Of a stretch of 64,000 nt of DNA, positions 25,717 through 36,327 are shown piece after piece. How positions within the stretch are numbered: the first letter of the stretch is position 1; every line of letters begins with the position of its first letter. This DNA is from Nannocystis sp. RBIL2 (GTDB lineage Bacteria; Myxococcota_A; Polyangia; Nannocystales; Nannocystaceae), in the NCBI RefSeq assembly GCF_026626745.1, contig NZ_JAPNJW010000002.1, positions 2,132,151-2,196,150 on the forward strand, given 5' to 3'. The notes under the pieces are model-generated. The model ran no database searches and was not told the DNA's origin. It saw nothing but the letters and a program-made list of their open reading frames with translations. Position numbers and translations under genes: made by a program.

Positions 25717-26381
25717 GCGTCCGTCACCCGCGCGCGGAAACCGGCCCCACGCACCGTCTCGAGCGCGATCGGCAGGCCCGTCAGCTTGCGCCGCAGGTGC
25801 GCCAGGTGGACATCGATCGCGTTGGTCCCGGGGTCGTGCGAATAGCCGAACACCTCGCGGAGGATGTCGATCCGCGGCACCACCTCGAAGCGGCGGCGCA
25901 GCAGATAGGCCAGCAGCGCGTGCTCCCGCGGCGTCAACACCACGCGCACGTCGCCGTGGCGGACCCCGAACTCGTCGTCGAGCGCCACCTCGCCCTCCTC
26001 CACAGCCGCCCAGCGCGGCCCCCCGGCGCGCCGCGTCAGCGCCCGCAGCCGCGCCAGCAGCTCGGCGAACTCGAACGGTTTAATTAAATAATCATCGGCG
26101 CCCGCGTCGAGCGCGGCCACTCGCGACTCGACCGCGTCGCGAGCGGTCAGCACCAGCAGCGGGATGTGCGGCCGCTCCGTGCGGAGCAGCTGGAGCAGCG
26201 TCATCCCGTCCATGTCCGGCAGCCCGAGGTCGAGCACGATCGCGTCGAGGCTGCTCGCTCGCGACTGCTCGAGGGCCTTCGCCGCAGCGAGCGCGGGGAC
26301 CACCGCGATCCCCTCCTCTGAAAAACCCTGCTCGAGCGCGCGCACCAGCCGCTCGTTGTCTTCGATGAGCAAGATCCGCAT
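25713..26381 (-). CDS. OmpR-family response regulator
   Basis: 222 residues. The receiver domain (MRILLIEDNERLVRAL; phospho-Asp in AIVLDLGLPDMDG; conserved LTARD and Lys in YLIKPFE) is followed by a winged helix ending in DPGTNAIDVHLAHLRRKL. It resembles the QseB/PmrA/CzcR branch. It is the first gene of an operon with its kinase. A CTTAA-N6-CTTAAT repeat at 26432-26447 suggests autoregulation. Confidence 0.9.
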   Translation of the reverse strand: MRILLIEDNERLVRALEQGFSEEGIAVVPALAAAKALEQSRASSLDAIVLDLGLPDMDGMTLLQLLRTERPHIPLLVLTARDAVESRVAALDAGADDYLIKPFEFAELLARLRALTRRAGGPRWAAVEEGEVALDDEFGVRHGDVRVVLTPREHALLAYLLRRRFEVVPRIDILREVFGYSHDPGTNAIDVHLAHLRRKLTGLPIALETVRGAGFRARVTDA

Positions 26382-26392
26382 GAGTCCCTCGC

Positions 26393-26398
26393 AGTGTA
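26393..26398 (-). promoter_or_regulatory. -10 hexamer TACACT of the regulator operon
   Basis: Eleven bases before the ATG at 26381, with GAGGGA as ribosome-binding site between. Confidence 0.5.
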
Positions 26399-26431
26399 CC
26401 CGCGGATCCGGCGCGGGCCGCGGCCGCCGGA

Positions 26432-26447
26432 TTAAGAGCGCGTTAAG
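26432..26447 (-). promoter_or_regulatory. direct-repeat operator before the response regulator gene
   Basis: On the coding strand CTTAA, six bases, CTTAAT, an 11-bp direct repeat of the PmrA/QseB type. It lies about 35 bp upstream of the -10 hexamer. Confidence 0.6.
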
Positions 26448-26506
26448 CCGGCCCGCACATGCGCGAGCAAGGCCTCACGCGCCCGCCCGCTCGACCTCGC
26501 GTCTCA

Positions 26507-26597
26507 CGACATGTCCCGAGAGACATTTGATTCGCCCTTCGGGACATGTCCTCGAGGACATTCGACAGCCCCGGCGCGCTGTCCCCGAGGACATCAG
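26507..26597. repeat. palindrome array, several units
   Basis: Pairs at 26507/26521, 26542/26556 and 26574/26588, each 14 bp apart. It fills the space between the regulator promoter and the metalloprotease stop codon. Confidence 0.8.
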
Positions 26598-26602
26598 CAC
26601 TC

Positions 26603-28552
26603 TCACCCCCCGCAGCCGATCGGGTACCCGCCGCGCGGCGGCGCTGCGAGCTCGTCCGTCTCGAAGCCCATCTCGCCCGCGCAGCGCGCCCGCCACAGCC
26701 GCGGCGTCGCCTGCGGTGCGTGCCACAGCACGTCGTCGCAGCCGTCGCCGTCGAAGTCGCCGACGCAGGTCGTCGCCTCGTGCGGGGGCGTCGGCGCCGG
26801 CACGCGCTCCGGGGCCTCGCCGGTCATCCGCCACAGCCACGCCCGGTCCGGCGCTGCCGACCACCACAGCGCGTCGTCGGCCCCGTCGCCGTCGAAGTCA
26901 CCGACCTCCACGCGCGCCTGCAGGTCGCCCGCGCCCTCGCTGCGCGACCAGCCGGACGGATCGCAGCTCCCGTCCTCGCGCCACAGCCGGTCCGGGTGCC
27001 AGCGCACCGTCGCCTGCGCGCGCGGGTCCCACCACAGCGCCTCGTCGAGCCCGTCGCCGTCGAAGTCGCCGACGCGGCCGACCTGCTCGTCGCTGCGGCG
27101 CAGCCCGCAGGCCGGCATGCCTGTCCGCTGCAACATGTCCTTCGAGTCATCTCCGAACGCCCACAGCTCGACCCTGAACCGCTGCGCGTCGAGCCACAGC
27201 ACCTGGCTGCGGCGCGCCCCCGAGCCGCGCCCCGGCGTCCACAGCCCGACCAGCGGCCAGCCGTAGCCGGCCGCGAAGCGGTCGTCGAGCGGCTCGTCCT
27301 CGACCCCGCCGGCGCGCCACACCCAGCGCGCGTCGACCTCCGCGCCGGGCCGCCACCACCACACCGCGTCGCGCCCGTCGCCCGCGAACGCCCCCACGAT
27401 CGGCGCCGCGCTGCCGGGCGCCTCGACCCGGCTGCGCACGAACCCGCCGCGGCCCTGCGCCGGCGGCTGCCACAGCTCGTCCGTGATCTCCTCGGGCCCG
27501 AACATCAGCACCTCCGTGCGCCCGTCCTCCCCGGCCAGCGCCACCGGCCGCCACGAGCGCGGCGCCCGGCTCGGGCACGGACCGTCGCGCTGACACAGGC
27601 TGAACGACCGCCGCACGAACCGCCCCGCCGGCGCGCCGTACCACACCTCGTAGGACTCGCCGCCGGGCACGAACCACACCACGTCCTCGCGGCCGTCGCC
27701 GTCGACATCGACGCGCGAGCGCGGCAGCGCGTAGAGGATCGACGCGCCCAGGCGATCGCCGCGCGACAGCCGGCCCTGCTTGCTGGCTTCCGAGATCCCC
27801 GGACAGCGCGCGTCGCCCATCACCGACGCCGGGTCGGGGTACGTCAGCCCGCGAAATTCGGTCGAGGCCGCGTCGACGCAGATCTCCCGCGACTGCTCGA
27901 ACCGCGAGTGCTCGTGCACGAACCCCAGCAGGTGCCCGAGCTCGTGCAGCACCACCATCTCGGGCGAGTACATCTCGCTCACCAGCGCGTCCGGCCACAC
28001 GAGCAGCCGCGCCCCCTCGTCCTCCGGCGCCGTCGCCGGGAACGACGCCGACGCCAGCGGGCACCCGCCCGCGCCGCACTCGGCCGCCGCGCCCTGGCGG
28101 ATCGTGAACGCCACCTGCTCCGGCGCCGCGCAGTCCGGCGTCCCGTCGAGCGCCTCGCGGTGGATGAAGTTCACCCCCGACGCCCGCTCCCACTGCGCAG
28201 TCGCCAGCGCCAGCGCCGCGCGCGTGCGCGACTCCAGCGCCGCGTCGGTGAACTCGCCCAGGCAGTACGACAGGTCGAGCTTGCGGCCGACGTCCCACGC
28301 GCGATCGAGCGTCCCGCGGCACTTGACGGCGCTGCGATATGATGTCTCTTCCGACATGTCCGATTCGACATGTCCAGAAGACAGCAGGATGTCGCCCTCG
28401 ATCCGCAGCCCGCCGCCGATCAGCACCTCGGGCGCCTCGCCGCCGCAGACCCCGTCGTCCGCGATCAGCACCGCCCGCTCGCAGCTCGCGAGCGCACCGA
28501 CCGCCAGCGCCGCGACCCCTGCCAGCGGCGCGCTCCGGACCCACCTCTTCAC
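26603..28552 (-). CDS. secreted metallopeptidase lipoprotein with FG-GAP/VCBS repeats
   Basis: 649 residues from the GTG at 28552. VKRWVRSAPLAGVAAL leads to the lipobox GALASC. The catalytic site HELGHLLGFVHEHSR is the HExxHxxGxxH motif of metzincins (astacin or matrixin side), preceded by FTIRQGAAAECG. The C-terminal half has repeated DVDGDGRED, GDFDGDGLDEALWW and GDFDGDGCDDVLW Ca-binding FG-GAP/VCBS turns of an integrin-like propeller. Two hairpin repeats are translated in frame (28338-28389 before the catalytic domain and 27117-27154 in the propeller). Likely an extracellular protease anchored at the outer surface. The frame is open upstream to 29023, but that stretch is Arg-rich and has no signal. 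Confidence 0.85.
   Translation of the reverse strand: MKRWVRSAPLAGVAALAVGALASCERAVLIADDGVCGGEAPEVLIGGGLRIEGDILLSSGHVESDMSEETSYRSAVKCRGTLDRAWDVGRKLDLSYCLGEFTDAALESRTRAALALATAQWERASGVNFIHREALDGTPDCAAPEQVAFTIRQGAAAECGAGGCPLASASFPATAPEDEGARLLVWPDALVSEMYSPEMVVLHELGHLLGFVHEHSRFEQSREICVDAASTEFRGLTYPDPASVMGDARCPGISEASKQGRLSRGDRLGASILYALPRSRVDVDGDGREDVVWFVPGGESYEVWYGAPAGRFVRRSFSLCQRDGPCPSRAPRSWRPVALAGEDGRTEVLMFGPEEITDELWQPPAQGRGGFVRSRVEAPGSAAPIVGAFAGDGRDAVWWWRPGAEVDARWVWRAGGVEDEPLDDRFAAGYGWPLVGLWTPGRGSGARRSQVLWLDAQRFRVELWAFGDDSKDMLQRTGMPACGLRRSDEQVGRVGDFDGDGLDEALWWDPRAQATVRWHPDRLWREDGSCDPSGWSRSEGAGDLQARVEVGDFDGDGADDALWWSAAPDRAWLWRMTGEAPERVPAPTPPHEATTCVGDFDGDGCDDVLWHAPQATPRLWRARCAGEMGFETDELAAPPRGGYPIGCGG
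27117..27154. repeat. palindrome units inside the metallopeptidase gene
   Basis: ATGCCTGTCC at 27117, CAACATGTCC at 27131 and AGTCATCTCC at 27145; encodes a loop between propeller blades. Confidence 0.7.
28338..28389. repeat. palindrome units inside the metallopeptidase gene
   Basis: CGACATGTCC at 28352 and 28366 with flanking weaker units; encodes SSGHVESDMSEETS. Confidence 0.85.
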
Positions 28553-28690
28553 CCGCCTCGGGATGCCCGACCGGAGCCACCCGCGCAACCCGCCGCCGCG
28601 GCCGGTGGCCGCGCCCACCCTCCAGGTCCCCGGCCCGTGAGCGCGCGGGCGAGCGCCGAGATCTCGACACTCTCCGTCGCCGGCCGTTCT

Positions 28691-28714
28691 GGACCTGTCC
28701 CCGCGGACATGCGA
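28691..28714. repeat. palindrome pair
   Basis: GGACCTGTCC at 28691 and GGACATGCGA at 28705. Confidence 0.75.
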
Positions 28715-28834
28715 CGCGACCTCCGCGCCGCGCCAGCGCACACGCCTCGCCTGACGCCGTCGAACAGGTCGTCGCGGGCGCACGCCCGAGGTCTCCGGCG
28801 CGCTGCGCCTCCGGCCGACGACGCGATTCGTCGA

Positions 28835-28908
28835 CGCAGCGCCGTTCGGACGACCTCCGATTCGCCCGCCATCGCCGCGCGCCGCCGCAGCGCCGTTCGG
28901 ACGACCTC
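28835..28908. repeat. 23-bp direct repeat, two copies
   Basis: The segment starting CGCAGCGCCGTTCGGACG occurs at 28835-28857 and again, identical, at 28886-28908, 51 bp apart. Confidence 0.8.
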
Positions 28909-29018
28909 GGGTCCACCGCCCTCGCAACCCTCGCTTGCACCCGGGCGATCGCGGCATCCGGCCTCGCTCGCTCCTCGACGCGCGACAGGCGGCACGCGCC
29001 TCGCGCCTGCCGCCCGCC

Positions 29019-29112
29019 ATCACTGTCCTTCCGGACCCGTCCTTTCGGACCTGTCCTCTCGGACCTGCCTCATCGAGCCTGCCCCCGAGGACATGTCCTC
29101 GGGGACCTGCTC
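29019..29112. repeat. longest 14-bp-period palindrome array, 7 units
   Basis: Units at 29019, 29033, 29047, 29061, 29075, 29089 and 29103, separated by TTCC, TTTC, TCTC, CATC, CCGA and TCGG. It ends 8 bp before the stop codon of the glycine-rich gene. Confidence 0.95.
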
Positions 29113-29119
29113 GAACGAG

Positions 29120-30934
<1,815 letters not shown>

Positions 30935-30941
30935 GACCGGC

Positions 30942-30947
30942 AGGGTA
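30942..30947 (-). promoter_or_regulatory. -10 hexamer TACCCT, leaderless type
   Basis: Seven bases before the ATG at 30934. Confidence 0.5.
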
Positions 30948-31025
30948 AACCCACCTCGGCTCGCAGTACAACGCGGCCACCGGGCCGTACGCCCCCTCGG
31001 CCTTGTCTCGGCCAGACCGGTGCTG

Positions 31026-31031
31026 CACACT
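31026..31031 (+). promoter_or_regulatory. -10-like hexamer CACACT, leaderless type
   Basis: Six bases before the GTG at 31038. Confidence 0.4.
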
Positions 31032-31037
31032 CCCGCC

Positions 31038-32246
31038 GTGCCCGGTCCTGACGCCGCCCGCGCAGCCGCCATCCTGGCGGACCTCGGCCCGCTGCTGCCG
31101 GGCCTCGCCTCGCCGGCGCTGGTGATCGACCTCGCCGCAGTCGACCACAACATCGCCGCGGTGCTGCGTCGCTGTCGCGGCGACCAACCGGACGACCTCG
31201 ACCGTGGCGCCGATCGCTGGCGTCCGCACGTCAAGACCCTCAAGTCGGCCGCGCTGGTCCGCCGCCTGTGGGCCGCGGGGGTCCCCCGTTGCAAGTGCGC
31301 CACCCTCGACGAGCTGCAGCTGCTGCTCGAGGCCGCCGCCGAGGATGACCGTGAGGACAGCCTCGACGTCCTCCTCGCCTACCCGCTGCACGAGGCCGCC
31401 TTCCACGCCGCCCGCCGCCTCCACGCCGCCCACCCGGCCGCCCGCGTGCAGCTGCTCGCCGACGGCCCGGAGCACGCCCTCGCCATGGATCGCTGGGCCC
31501 GCGGCGGCGCCGGCCCGATCGACCTCCAGCTCGACGTCGACCTCGGCATGGCCCGCACCGGCAGTCCTCCGTCCGTCTGGCGCGACGCCGTCGCCGACCT
31601 TGCGACGCTGTCACATCTCCGCATCACCGGCCTCCACGGCTACGAGGGTCACCTCGCCTGGAGCCAGACCCGCGAGGCCGCCGCGGCTTACGACGCCCTG
31701 TGCGATCTGGCCGAGGCGGTTGCTTGCATCGGCAAGGGTCCGCTCGAGCTCGTCACCTCGGGCACCCACAGCTTCTCGGCCGCCCTCGATCACGGGCGGC
31801 TGAACGGCGGCCCCTGGCACCACCGGATCTCCCCCGGCACCGTCGTCCTCAGCGACCTGCGCAGCGAGTCCGCCGCCGCGCTGCTCGGCCTGCGGCAGGC
31901 CGCCTTCGTGCTCGCCCGGGTCGTCAGCCGCGGCCGCGATCGCGTCACCCTCGACGCCGGCAGCAAGGCGATCGCCCCCGACCGCCCGGCGCCCAACTGT
32001 CACTTGCCGGCCTGGCCGGGCCTCGTCCCGCTCTCGCCCTCGGAGGAGCACCTGCCGCTGCGGCGCGAGCACGGCGCGCTCCCCGACCACGGCGCGGCAG
32101 TCCTCCTGATCCCCGATCACGTCTGCACCACCGTCAACCTCTACCGCGAGTGCCTGCTCCTTCGGCCAGGTGAGGGTCCGACTCGCGCGGCCATCGGCGC
32201 CTCCGGCCACCGCCTCTTCTTCTTCGCCCAGGACCCTCCCGCATGA
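31038..32246 (+). CDS. D-threonine aldolase / D-serine dehydratase-like PLP enzyme
   Basis: 402 residues. The alanine-racemase-type barrel begins LPGLASPALVIDLAAVDHNI; the PLP lysine is in RPHVKTLKS. QLDVDLGMARTG and LHGYEGHLAW follow the family, GSKAIAPDRP lies in the C-terminal beta domain, and the metal-binding H-x-C appears as PDHVCTTVNLY. Family members cleave D-threo-3-hydroxy amino acids or dehydrate D-serine, using PLP and a divalent metal in the cytoplasm; which substrate is used cannot be decided. The GTG start fits the family length and the -10 hexamer six bases upstream. Its stop overlaps the next start by four bases (ATGA). Confidence 0.85.
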   Translation: MPGPDAARAAAILADLGPLLPGLASPALVIDLAAVDHNIAAVLRRCRGDQPDDLDRGADRWRPHVKTLKSAALVRRLWAAGVPRCKCATLDELQLLLEAAAEDDREDSLDVLLAYPLHEAAFHAARRLHAAHPAARVQLLADGPEHALAMDRWARGGAGPIDLQLDVDLGMARTGSPPSVWRDAVADLATLSHLRITGLHGYEGHLAWSQTREAAAAYDALCDLAEAVACIGKGPLELVTSGTHSFSAALDHGRLNGGPWHHRISPGTVVLSDLRSESAAALLGLRQAAFVLARVVSRGRDRVTLDAGSKAIAPDRPAPNCHLPAWPGLVPLSPSEEHLPLRREHGALPDHGAAVLLIPDHVCTTVNLYRECLLLRPGEGPTRAAIGASGHRLFFFAQDPPA

Positions 32247-33898
32247 GCGCACCGCAAGGTCCCGTCCCCTCGCCCGGTCCGGTCCGCGACCACGCCCGCG
32301 GCTGCGAACTCGACGTCGTCGTCGCGCCGCGGGCCGCTCGCAGCCAGGTCGTCGGCCTCCACGACGGTCGGCTCAAGGTCCAGCTGGCCGCGCCGCCGGT
32401 CGACGGGGCCGCCAACGAGGCCCTGCGCGAGCTGCTCGCCGATCGCCTCGAGATCTCCGCGAGCGCGCTCGAAATCGCCCGCGGCGCCACCGGTCGGCGC
32501 AAGACAGTCCGCGTCGCCGGCGTGAGCGCAGCCGTTGCGCGCGGCCGCCTCGGCCTGGCCGCCGTGGCTCTCGGCCTCGGGCTGTCCGCCTGCACCGTCG
32601 AGGTCCCGTTCCCGATCCGCGTCGTCCTGCCCGACGACTCGACCGACCTCAATCGCGCCGACAACCTCGCGCTCGAGCTCGGCCCCGACGCCTACTTCGT
32701 CAGCTATCCCGTGCGCGGCACCGACTTCGAGGTCGAGCTCGAGTTCGAGCCCGACGCGGTCGAGCGCACGCTCGCGCTCTACCTGGCCGATGGGACAGAA
32801 TTGCTCGCATGGGGCCGCAGCGTCCCGTTCGTGATGTTGTCGCCGCCGGGCGACCTGGCGGTGTTGATGGCGCGTCCCGGGGTCCTGTCGGTCTATCCGG
32901 GCGAGGTCGCCGAGCCCGACCCCGACCTCCTGGCCGTGCATGCGCCGGGCCGCGGCCTGATGTTGATGAGCGGCGCCGGCGACATCGCCCTGCTCAACGA
33001 GACCAGCTTCGACATCGAGCTCGGGGCACGCCTGTCGTCTCCGCCCGAGCCCGGTGACGGCGCCTTCGTCGCCGACGCTCGCGGCCGGGTCTGGCGGGTC
33101 GGCGTCGACGACGGGATCGGCGCCGCCATGTACGATCCCGGCACCGACGTGTGGGCGGTCGCCACCGTCACCGGCGACGACACCGGCGCGCGGCCCGGCG
33201 CGGCCGCGGTCGTCGGCGCCGCGCACGATCGCCTCTACCTCGCGGGCGGCGGGGCCCACACCGACCTGGTCGCCCTCTCGCTCGACCCCGATGAAAAAGG
33301 CGTCATCGCCCTCGCCCCCGTCGCCGCGCTCGACGGTCCGCGCACCGGGGCCCGCCTCCTCAGCCTCGCCCGCGGCGACGACGAGGTCCTGCTGCTGGTC
33401 GGCGGCGCCGAGGCCGACGCACCCGCGGTGTATTTCCCCGACGGCGGCCACGCCCTGGGCCCGGCCGGCGACTGGACGAACATCCAGTGCATCCGCCTCG
33501 ACGACGACGAAGCGGATGAAGCCGCGACCATCGACCTGCTGTGCCTGGGCGGGTTACGCGGCGGACAGCCTACCGGCGACGCGCTCGTGCTTCACGTGCC
33601 GTCCGCCGTCGAGGCCACCGAGGTCGAGGAGCGGCCGGCCTTCCTCAGCGCGCCGCTCGCAGATCCCCGGCTCTTCGCAGATGATCTGGCCGTGTACGCT
33701 CAGGGCGCCGCCCAGTGGTGGCGGGTCGATCGGAAGGACCTCGCCGTCGAGCTCACCGAGACTGTGGCGACCCGCGTGAACGGCGGCCATTCCATCACCC
33801 TGGGGACCGGTGTTACCTTCCTGGTTGGCGGCCGAGACCTGGACGATCGCGCTGTCGATCGCTGGTGGATCTTCGCTCCCAGCTTGGCTCCCATGTAG
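32243..33898 (+). CDS. DUF167 (YggU) domain in frame with a propeller-like lipoprotein
   Basis: 551 residues in one open frame. Residues 22-93 (CELDVVVAPRAARSQVVGLH, LAAPPVDGAANEAL, SALEIARGATGRRK) are a complete DUF167/YggU domain, normally a 90-110 residue cytoplasmic protein. Directly after it comes a GTG at 32522 that starts a lipoprotein signal (VSAAVARGRLGLAAVALGLG, lipobox LSAC) and a 458-residue beta-rich domain with kelch-like repeats (LYLAGGGAHTDLV, VLLLVGGAEAD). Most likely two products share the frame, the second starting at 32522, because the DUF167 gene has lost its stop codon. ATGA overlap with the gene upstream suggests coupling. Confidence 0.75.
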   Translation: MSAPQGPVPSPGPVRDHARGCELDVVVAPRAARSQVVGLHDGRLKVQLAAPPVDGAANEALRELLADRLEISASALEIARGATGRRKTVRVAGVSAAVARGRLGLAAVALGLGLSACTVEVPFPIRVVLPDDSTDLNRADNLALELGPDAYFVSYPVRGTDFEVELEFEPDAVERTLALYLADGTELLAWGRSVPFVMLSPPGDLAVLMARPGVLSVYPGEVAEPDPDLLAVHAPGRGLMLMSGAGDIALLNETSFDIELGARLSSPPEPGDGAFVADARGRVWRVGVDDGIGAAMYDPGTDVWAVATVTGDDTGARPGAAAVVGAAHDRLYLAGGGAHTDLVALSLDPDEKGVIALAPVAALDGPRTGARLLSLARGDDEVLLLVGGAEADAPAVYFPDGGHALGPAGDWTNIQCIRLDDDEADEAATIDLLCLGGLRGGQPTGDALVLHVPSAVEATEVEERPAFLSAPLADPRLFADDLAVYAQGAAQWWRVDRKDLAVELTETVATRVNGGHSITLGTGVTFLVGGRDLDDRAVDRWWIFAPSLAPM

Positions 33899-33932
33899 CC
33901 GTCCCTGAAGGCGGCGTTCCCGGAGGCTCTCC

Positions 33933-35234
33933 ATGGCCGACACTCTGACGATCACCGACAACCGAACCGGCAAGACCTACGAGATCGACATCAAGGACGG
34001 AACGATCCGCGCGGACGCGCTGCGCAAGATCAAGACGTCCGACGACGACTTCGGCCTGATGACCTACGACCCGGCCTTCATGAACACCGCGTCGTGCCGG
34101 TCCGCGATCACCCTGATCGACGGCGACAAGGGCATCCTGCGCTACCGCGGCTACGCCATCGAAGACCTGGCCGAGCGGTCGTCGTACATCGAGGTCGCGT
34201 ACCTCCTGCTCCACGGCGAGCTGCCCAACGAGGCTCAGCTGCGCAAGTGGACCCACGAGATCACGCACCACACCTTCGTCCACGAGTTCCTCCGCAAGTC
34301 GATGGAGGGCTTCCGCTTCGACGCCCACCCGATGGGCAAGCTGGTCAGCATGCTGGGCGCGCTGTCCACCTTCTACCCCGACGCGAAGAAGGTCCGCGAC
34401 GACAAGACCCGGCGTCAGGAGATCGTCCGCATCATCGCCAAGATGCCGACCCTCTCGGCGTGGGCGTTCCGCCACGCCGTCGGCCGGCCGTACGTCTACC
34501 CGGACAACGAGCTGTCGTACTGCGGCAACTTCCTCAACATGATCTTCCGGATGGCCGAGCCGCGGTTCGAGCCGCACCCGGTGCTCGAGCGGGCGCTCGA
34601 CATCCTCTTCATCCTCCACGCCGACCACGAGCAGAACTGCTCGGCCAACGCCGCCCGCGCCGTCGGCTCGGCGGAGACCGACCCCTACTGCAGCCTGGCC
34701 GCCGCCTCGGCCGCCCTCTACGGCCCGCTCCACGGCGGCGCCAACGAGGCCGTGCTGCACATGCTCAAGCAGATCGGCAGCGTCGGCGCCGTGCCTGAGT
34801 TCATCACCGGCGTGAAGAACGGCAGCGGCCGCCTGATGGGCTTCGGCCACCGCGTCTACAAGAACTACGACCCGCGCGCCAAGGTCATCAAGAAGCTCGC
34901 CCACGAGGTCTTCGAGGTCACCGGCAAGAACCCGCTCCTCGAGATCGCGCTCGAGCTCGAGAAGATCGCGCTGAACGACGACTACTTCGTCAAGCGCAAG
35001 CTCTACCCGAACGTCGACTTCTACTCCGGCATGATCTACCAGGCGATGGGCTTCCCGGTCGACATGTTCCCGGTCCTGTTCGCCATCCCGCGCGCCTCCG
35101 GCTGGCTGGCCCAGTGGCAGGAGATGCTGCAGGACCCCGAGCAGAAGATCGCCCGCCCGCGCCAGATCTACACCGGCGCCGACCTCCGCCCCTACGTGCC
35201 GATGAGCGAGCGCGCCACCAAGCCCGCGACCTGA
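33933..35234 (+). CDS. gltA: citrate synthase
   Basis: 433 residues, the length of hexameric type II citrate synthases. Catalytic residues are visible: His in FILHADHEQNCS, His in YGPLHGGANEA and Asp in YPNVDFYSG; RVYKNYDPRA and MGFPVDMFPVLFAIPR are also standard. It condenses oxaloacetate and acetyl-CoA in the TCA cycle. AGGCTCTCC precedes the ATG. It stands alone and is followed by a strong terminator hairpin at 35260-35292. Confidence 0.97.
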   Translation: MADTLTITDNRTGKTYEIDIKDGTIRADALRKIKTSDDDFGLMTYDPAFMNTASCRSAITLIDGDKGILRYRGYAIEDLAERSSYIEVAYLLLHGELPNEAQLRKWTHEITHHTFVHEFLRKSMEGFRFDAHPMGKLVSMLGALSTFYPDAKKVRDDKTRRQEIVRIIAKMPTLSAWAFRHAVGRPYVYPDNELSYCGNFLNMIFRMAEPRFEPHPVLERALDILFILHADHEQNCSANAARAVGSAETDPYCSLAAASAALYGPLHGGANEAVLHMLKQIGSVGAVPEFITGVKNGSGRLMGFGHRVYKNYDPRAKVIKKLAHEVFEVTGKNPLLEIALELEKIALNDDYFVKRKLYPNVDFYSGMIYQAMGFPVDMFPVLFAIPRASGWLAQWQEMLQDPEQKIARPRQIYTGADLRPYVPMSERATKPAT

Positions 35235-35259
35235 TCGCCGCAATCGACTGAACCGCCGA

Positions 35260-35292
35260 AAAGGGCCCCGCCGCACCGCGCCGGGGCCCTTT
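35260..35292 (+). terminator. terminator of gltA
   Basis: AAAGGGCCCCG (35260-35270) pairs perfectly with CGGGGCCCTTT (35282-35292), an 11-bp stem with an 11-base loop. Confidence 0.8.
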
Positions 35293-35390
35293 CTGCGTCT
35301 GCGAAACCTGCACCTCCGCCCATTTTGAACCTCGTGACGTCCTCCATGATCGGATGAGGTCGTGCCAGGCACCACGGATGGAGACTTCCC

Positions 35391-36320
35391 ATGAATCTCC
35401 AGTCGAAGTTCCTCACCTTTCACAAGGCCGTCCTGCTCTCGAATACGGACGAGAACGCCATCCTGCGCGAGAAACGAGACGCCGTGCTGCAGCGTCTGCG
35501 GGATGGCGGGCTCCGCTTCGCCTCGTTCAATCAAGGCAGCTACTCGATGGGTACCGGGGTCCAACCGGTGAAAGCCGATTACGACATCGACGTCGGCATC
35601 GTCTTCACCGGTGTCCGACCCGACGACCCGCTCGCGGCCAAGCGCAAGGTCCGTGACGCCGTCGAGGGGCATACCACGCGGATCGAGTGGCTGCGCCATT
35701 GCATCCGTGTGCAGTACATCAAGGCGCACGAACCCGTCTACCACGTGGACTTGGCGGTCTACTGGGAGGACGAGTGGAGCCGGCTCGTCTTGGCGGTCGG
35801 CAAGGAAGGCTCGAGCGGACCGCACAAGTACTGGGAGCCTGCCGATCCCAAAGGCTTTCTCGACCGGGTCGCTCGCCACGGCAGCGGCGAGAGTGCCGCG
35901 CAATTCCGCCGCGTCGTCCGCTACTTGAAACGCTGGAAGGACGTTCATTTCCCGGTCGAGGGGAACGCCGCCCCCATCGGCGTCGGGTTGACGGTCGCTG
36001 GCTTGTCCCGCTTCCAACCCGTCTGCGGCTTCGCGCCACGCACCGAAGCCGACTACGATGACCTCGCGGCCACACGAGCGTTCGTCGACAACATGCGCAG
36101 CGGCTTCCAATACGTCAGTCACGACGGCGAGCTCGCCCAACGCCTGGTCGCTGCGTTTCCCGTCCAACCCCACAAGGATGTGTTTCGCAAGATGACCAAT
36201 CAACAGATGCAGGAGTTCAGGGCCCGACTCGGCGCCCTGAGCGACGCGCTTCAGGACGCCCAGCGGACCCAGACCACCCAGGCGCTGGTGCGCGCCTTCG
36301 GGGCCGACTTCCCGCGCTAG
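35391..36320 (+). CDS. CD-NTase (cGAS/DncV-like nucleotidyltransferase), CBASS-like
   Basis: 309 residues. The active site is complete: GS at 49-50 in FNQGSYSMGTG, Asp65 and Asp67 in DYDIDVGIVF, and the third Asp120 in PVYHVDLAVYW. The C-terminal helical part has FRRVVRYLKRWKD and GVGLTVAGL in the SMODS manner. Such enzymes make cyclic di- or oligonucleotides from NTPs upon phage infection. The neighbour 7 bp downstream carries a SAVED sensor domain, which binds such products, so the pair is a CBASS-type signalling unit. Codon use is a little less GC-biased than in gltA, and the dispersed palindromes are absent, both hints of transfer. Confidence 0.85.
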   Translation: MNLQSKFLTFHKAVLLSNTDENAILREKRDAVLQRLRDGGLRFASFNQGSYSMGTGVQPVKADYDIDVGIVFTGVRPDDPLAAKRKVRDAVEGHTTRIEWLRHCIRVQYIKAHEPVYHVDLAVYWEDEWSRLVLAVGKEGSSGPHKYWEPADPKGFLDRVARHGSGESAAQFRRVVRYLKRWKDVHFPVEGNAAPIGVGLTVAGLSRFQPVCGFAPRTEADYDDLAATRAFVDNMRSGFQYVSHDGELAQRLVAAFPVQPHKDVFRKMTNQQMQEFRARLGALSDALQDAQRTQTTQALVRAFGADFPR

Positions 36321-36327
36321 TCTCACC

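Larger units (their letters stand above)
28553..29119. other. gene-free region with several repeats
   Basis: 567 bp between the metallopeptidase start and the glycine-rich gene end. It holds a palindrome pair (28691-28714), a 23-bp direct repeat (28835-28857 and 28886-28908) and the 7-unit array at 29019-29112. No gene supported; reading frames here are Arg/Pro-rich shadows. Confidence 0.6.

Noticed and set aside
29019..29112. CRISPR array
   Set aside because: The repeat is a 10-bp palindrome with 4-bp spacers, far below CRISPR sizes, occurs all over the window, and no cas gene is present.
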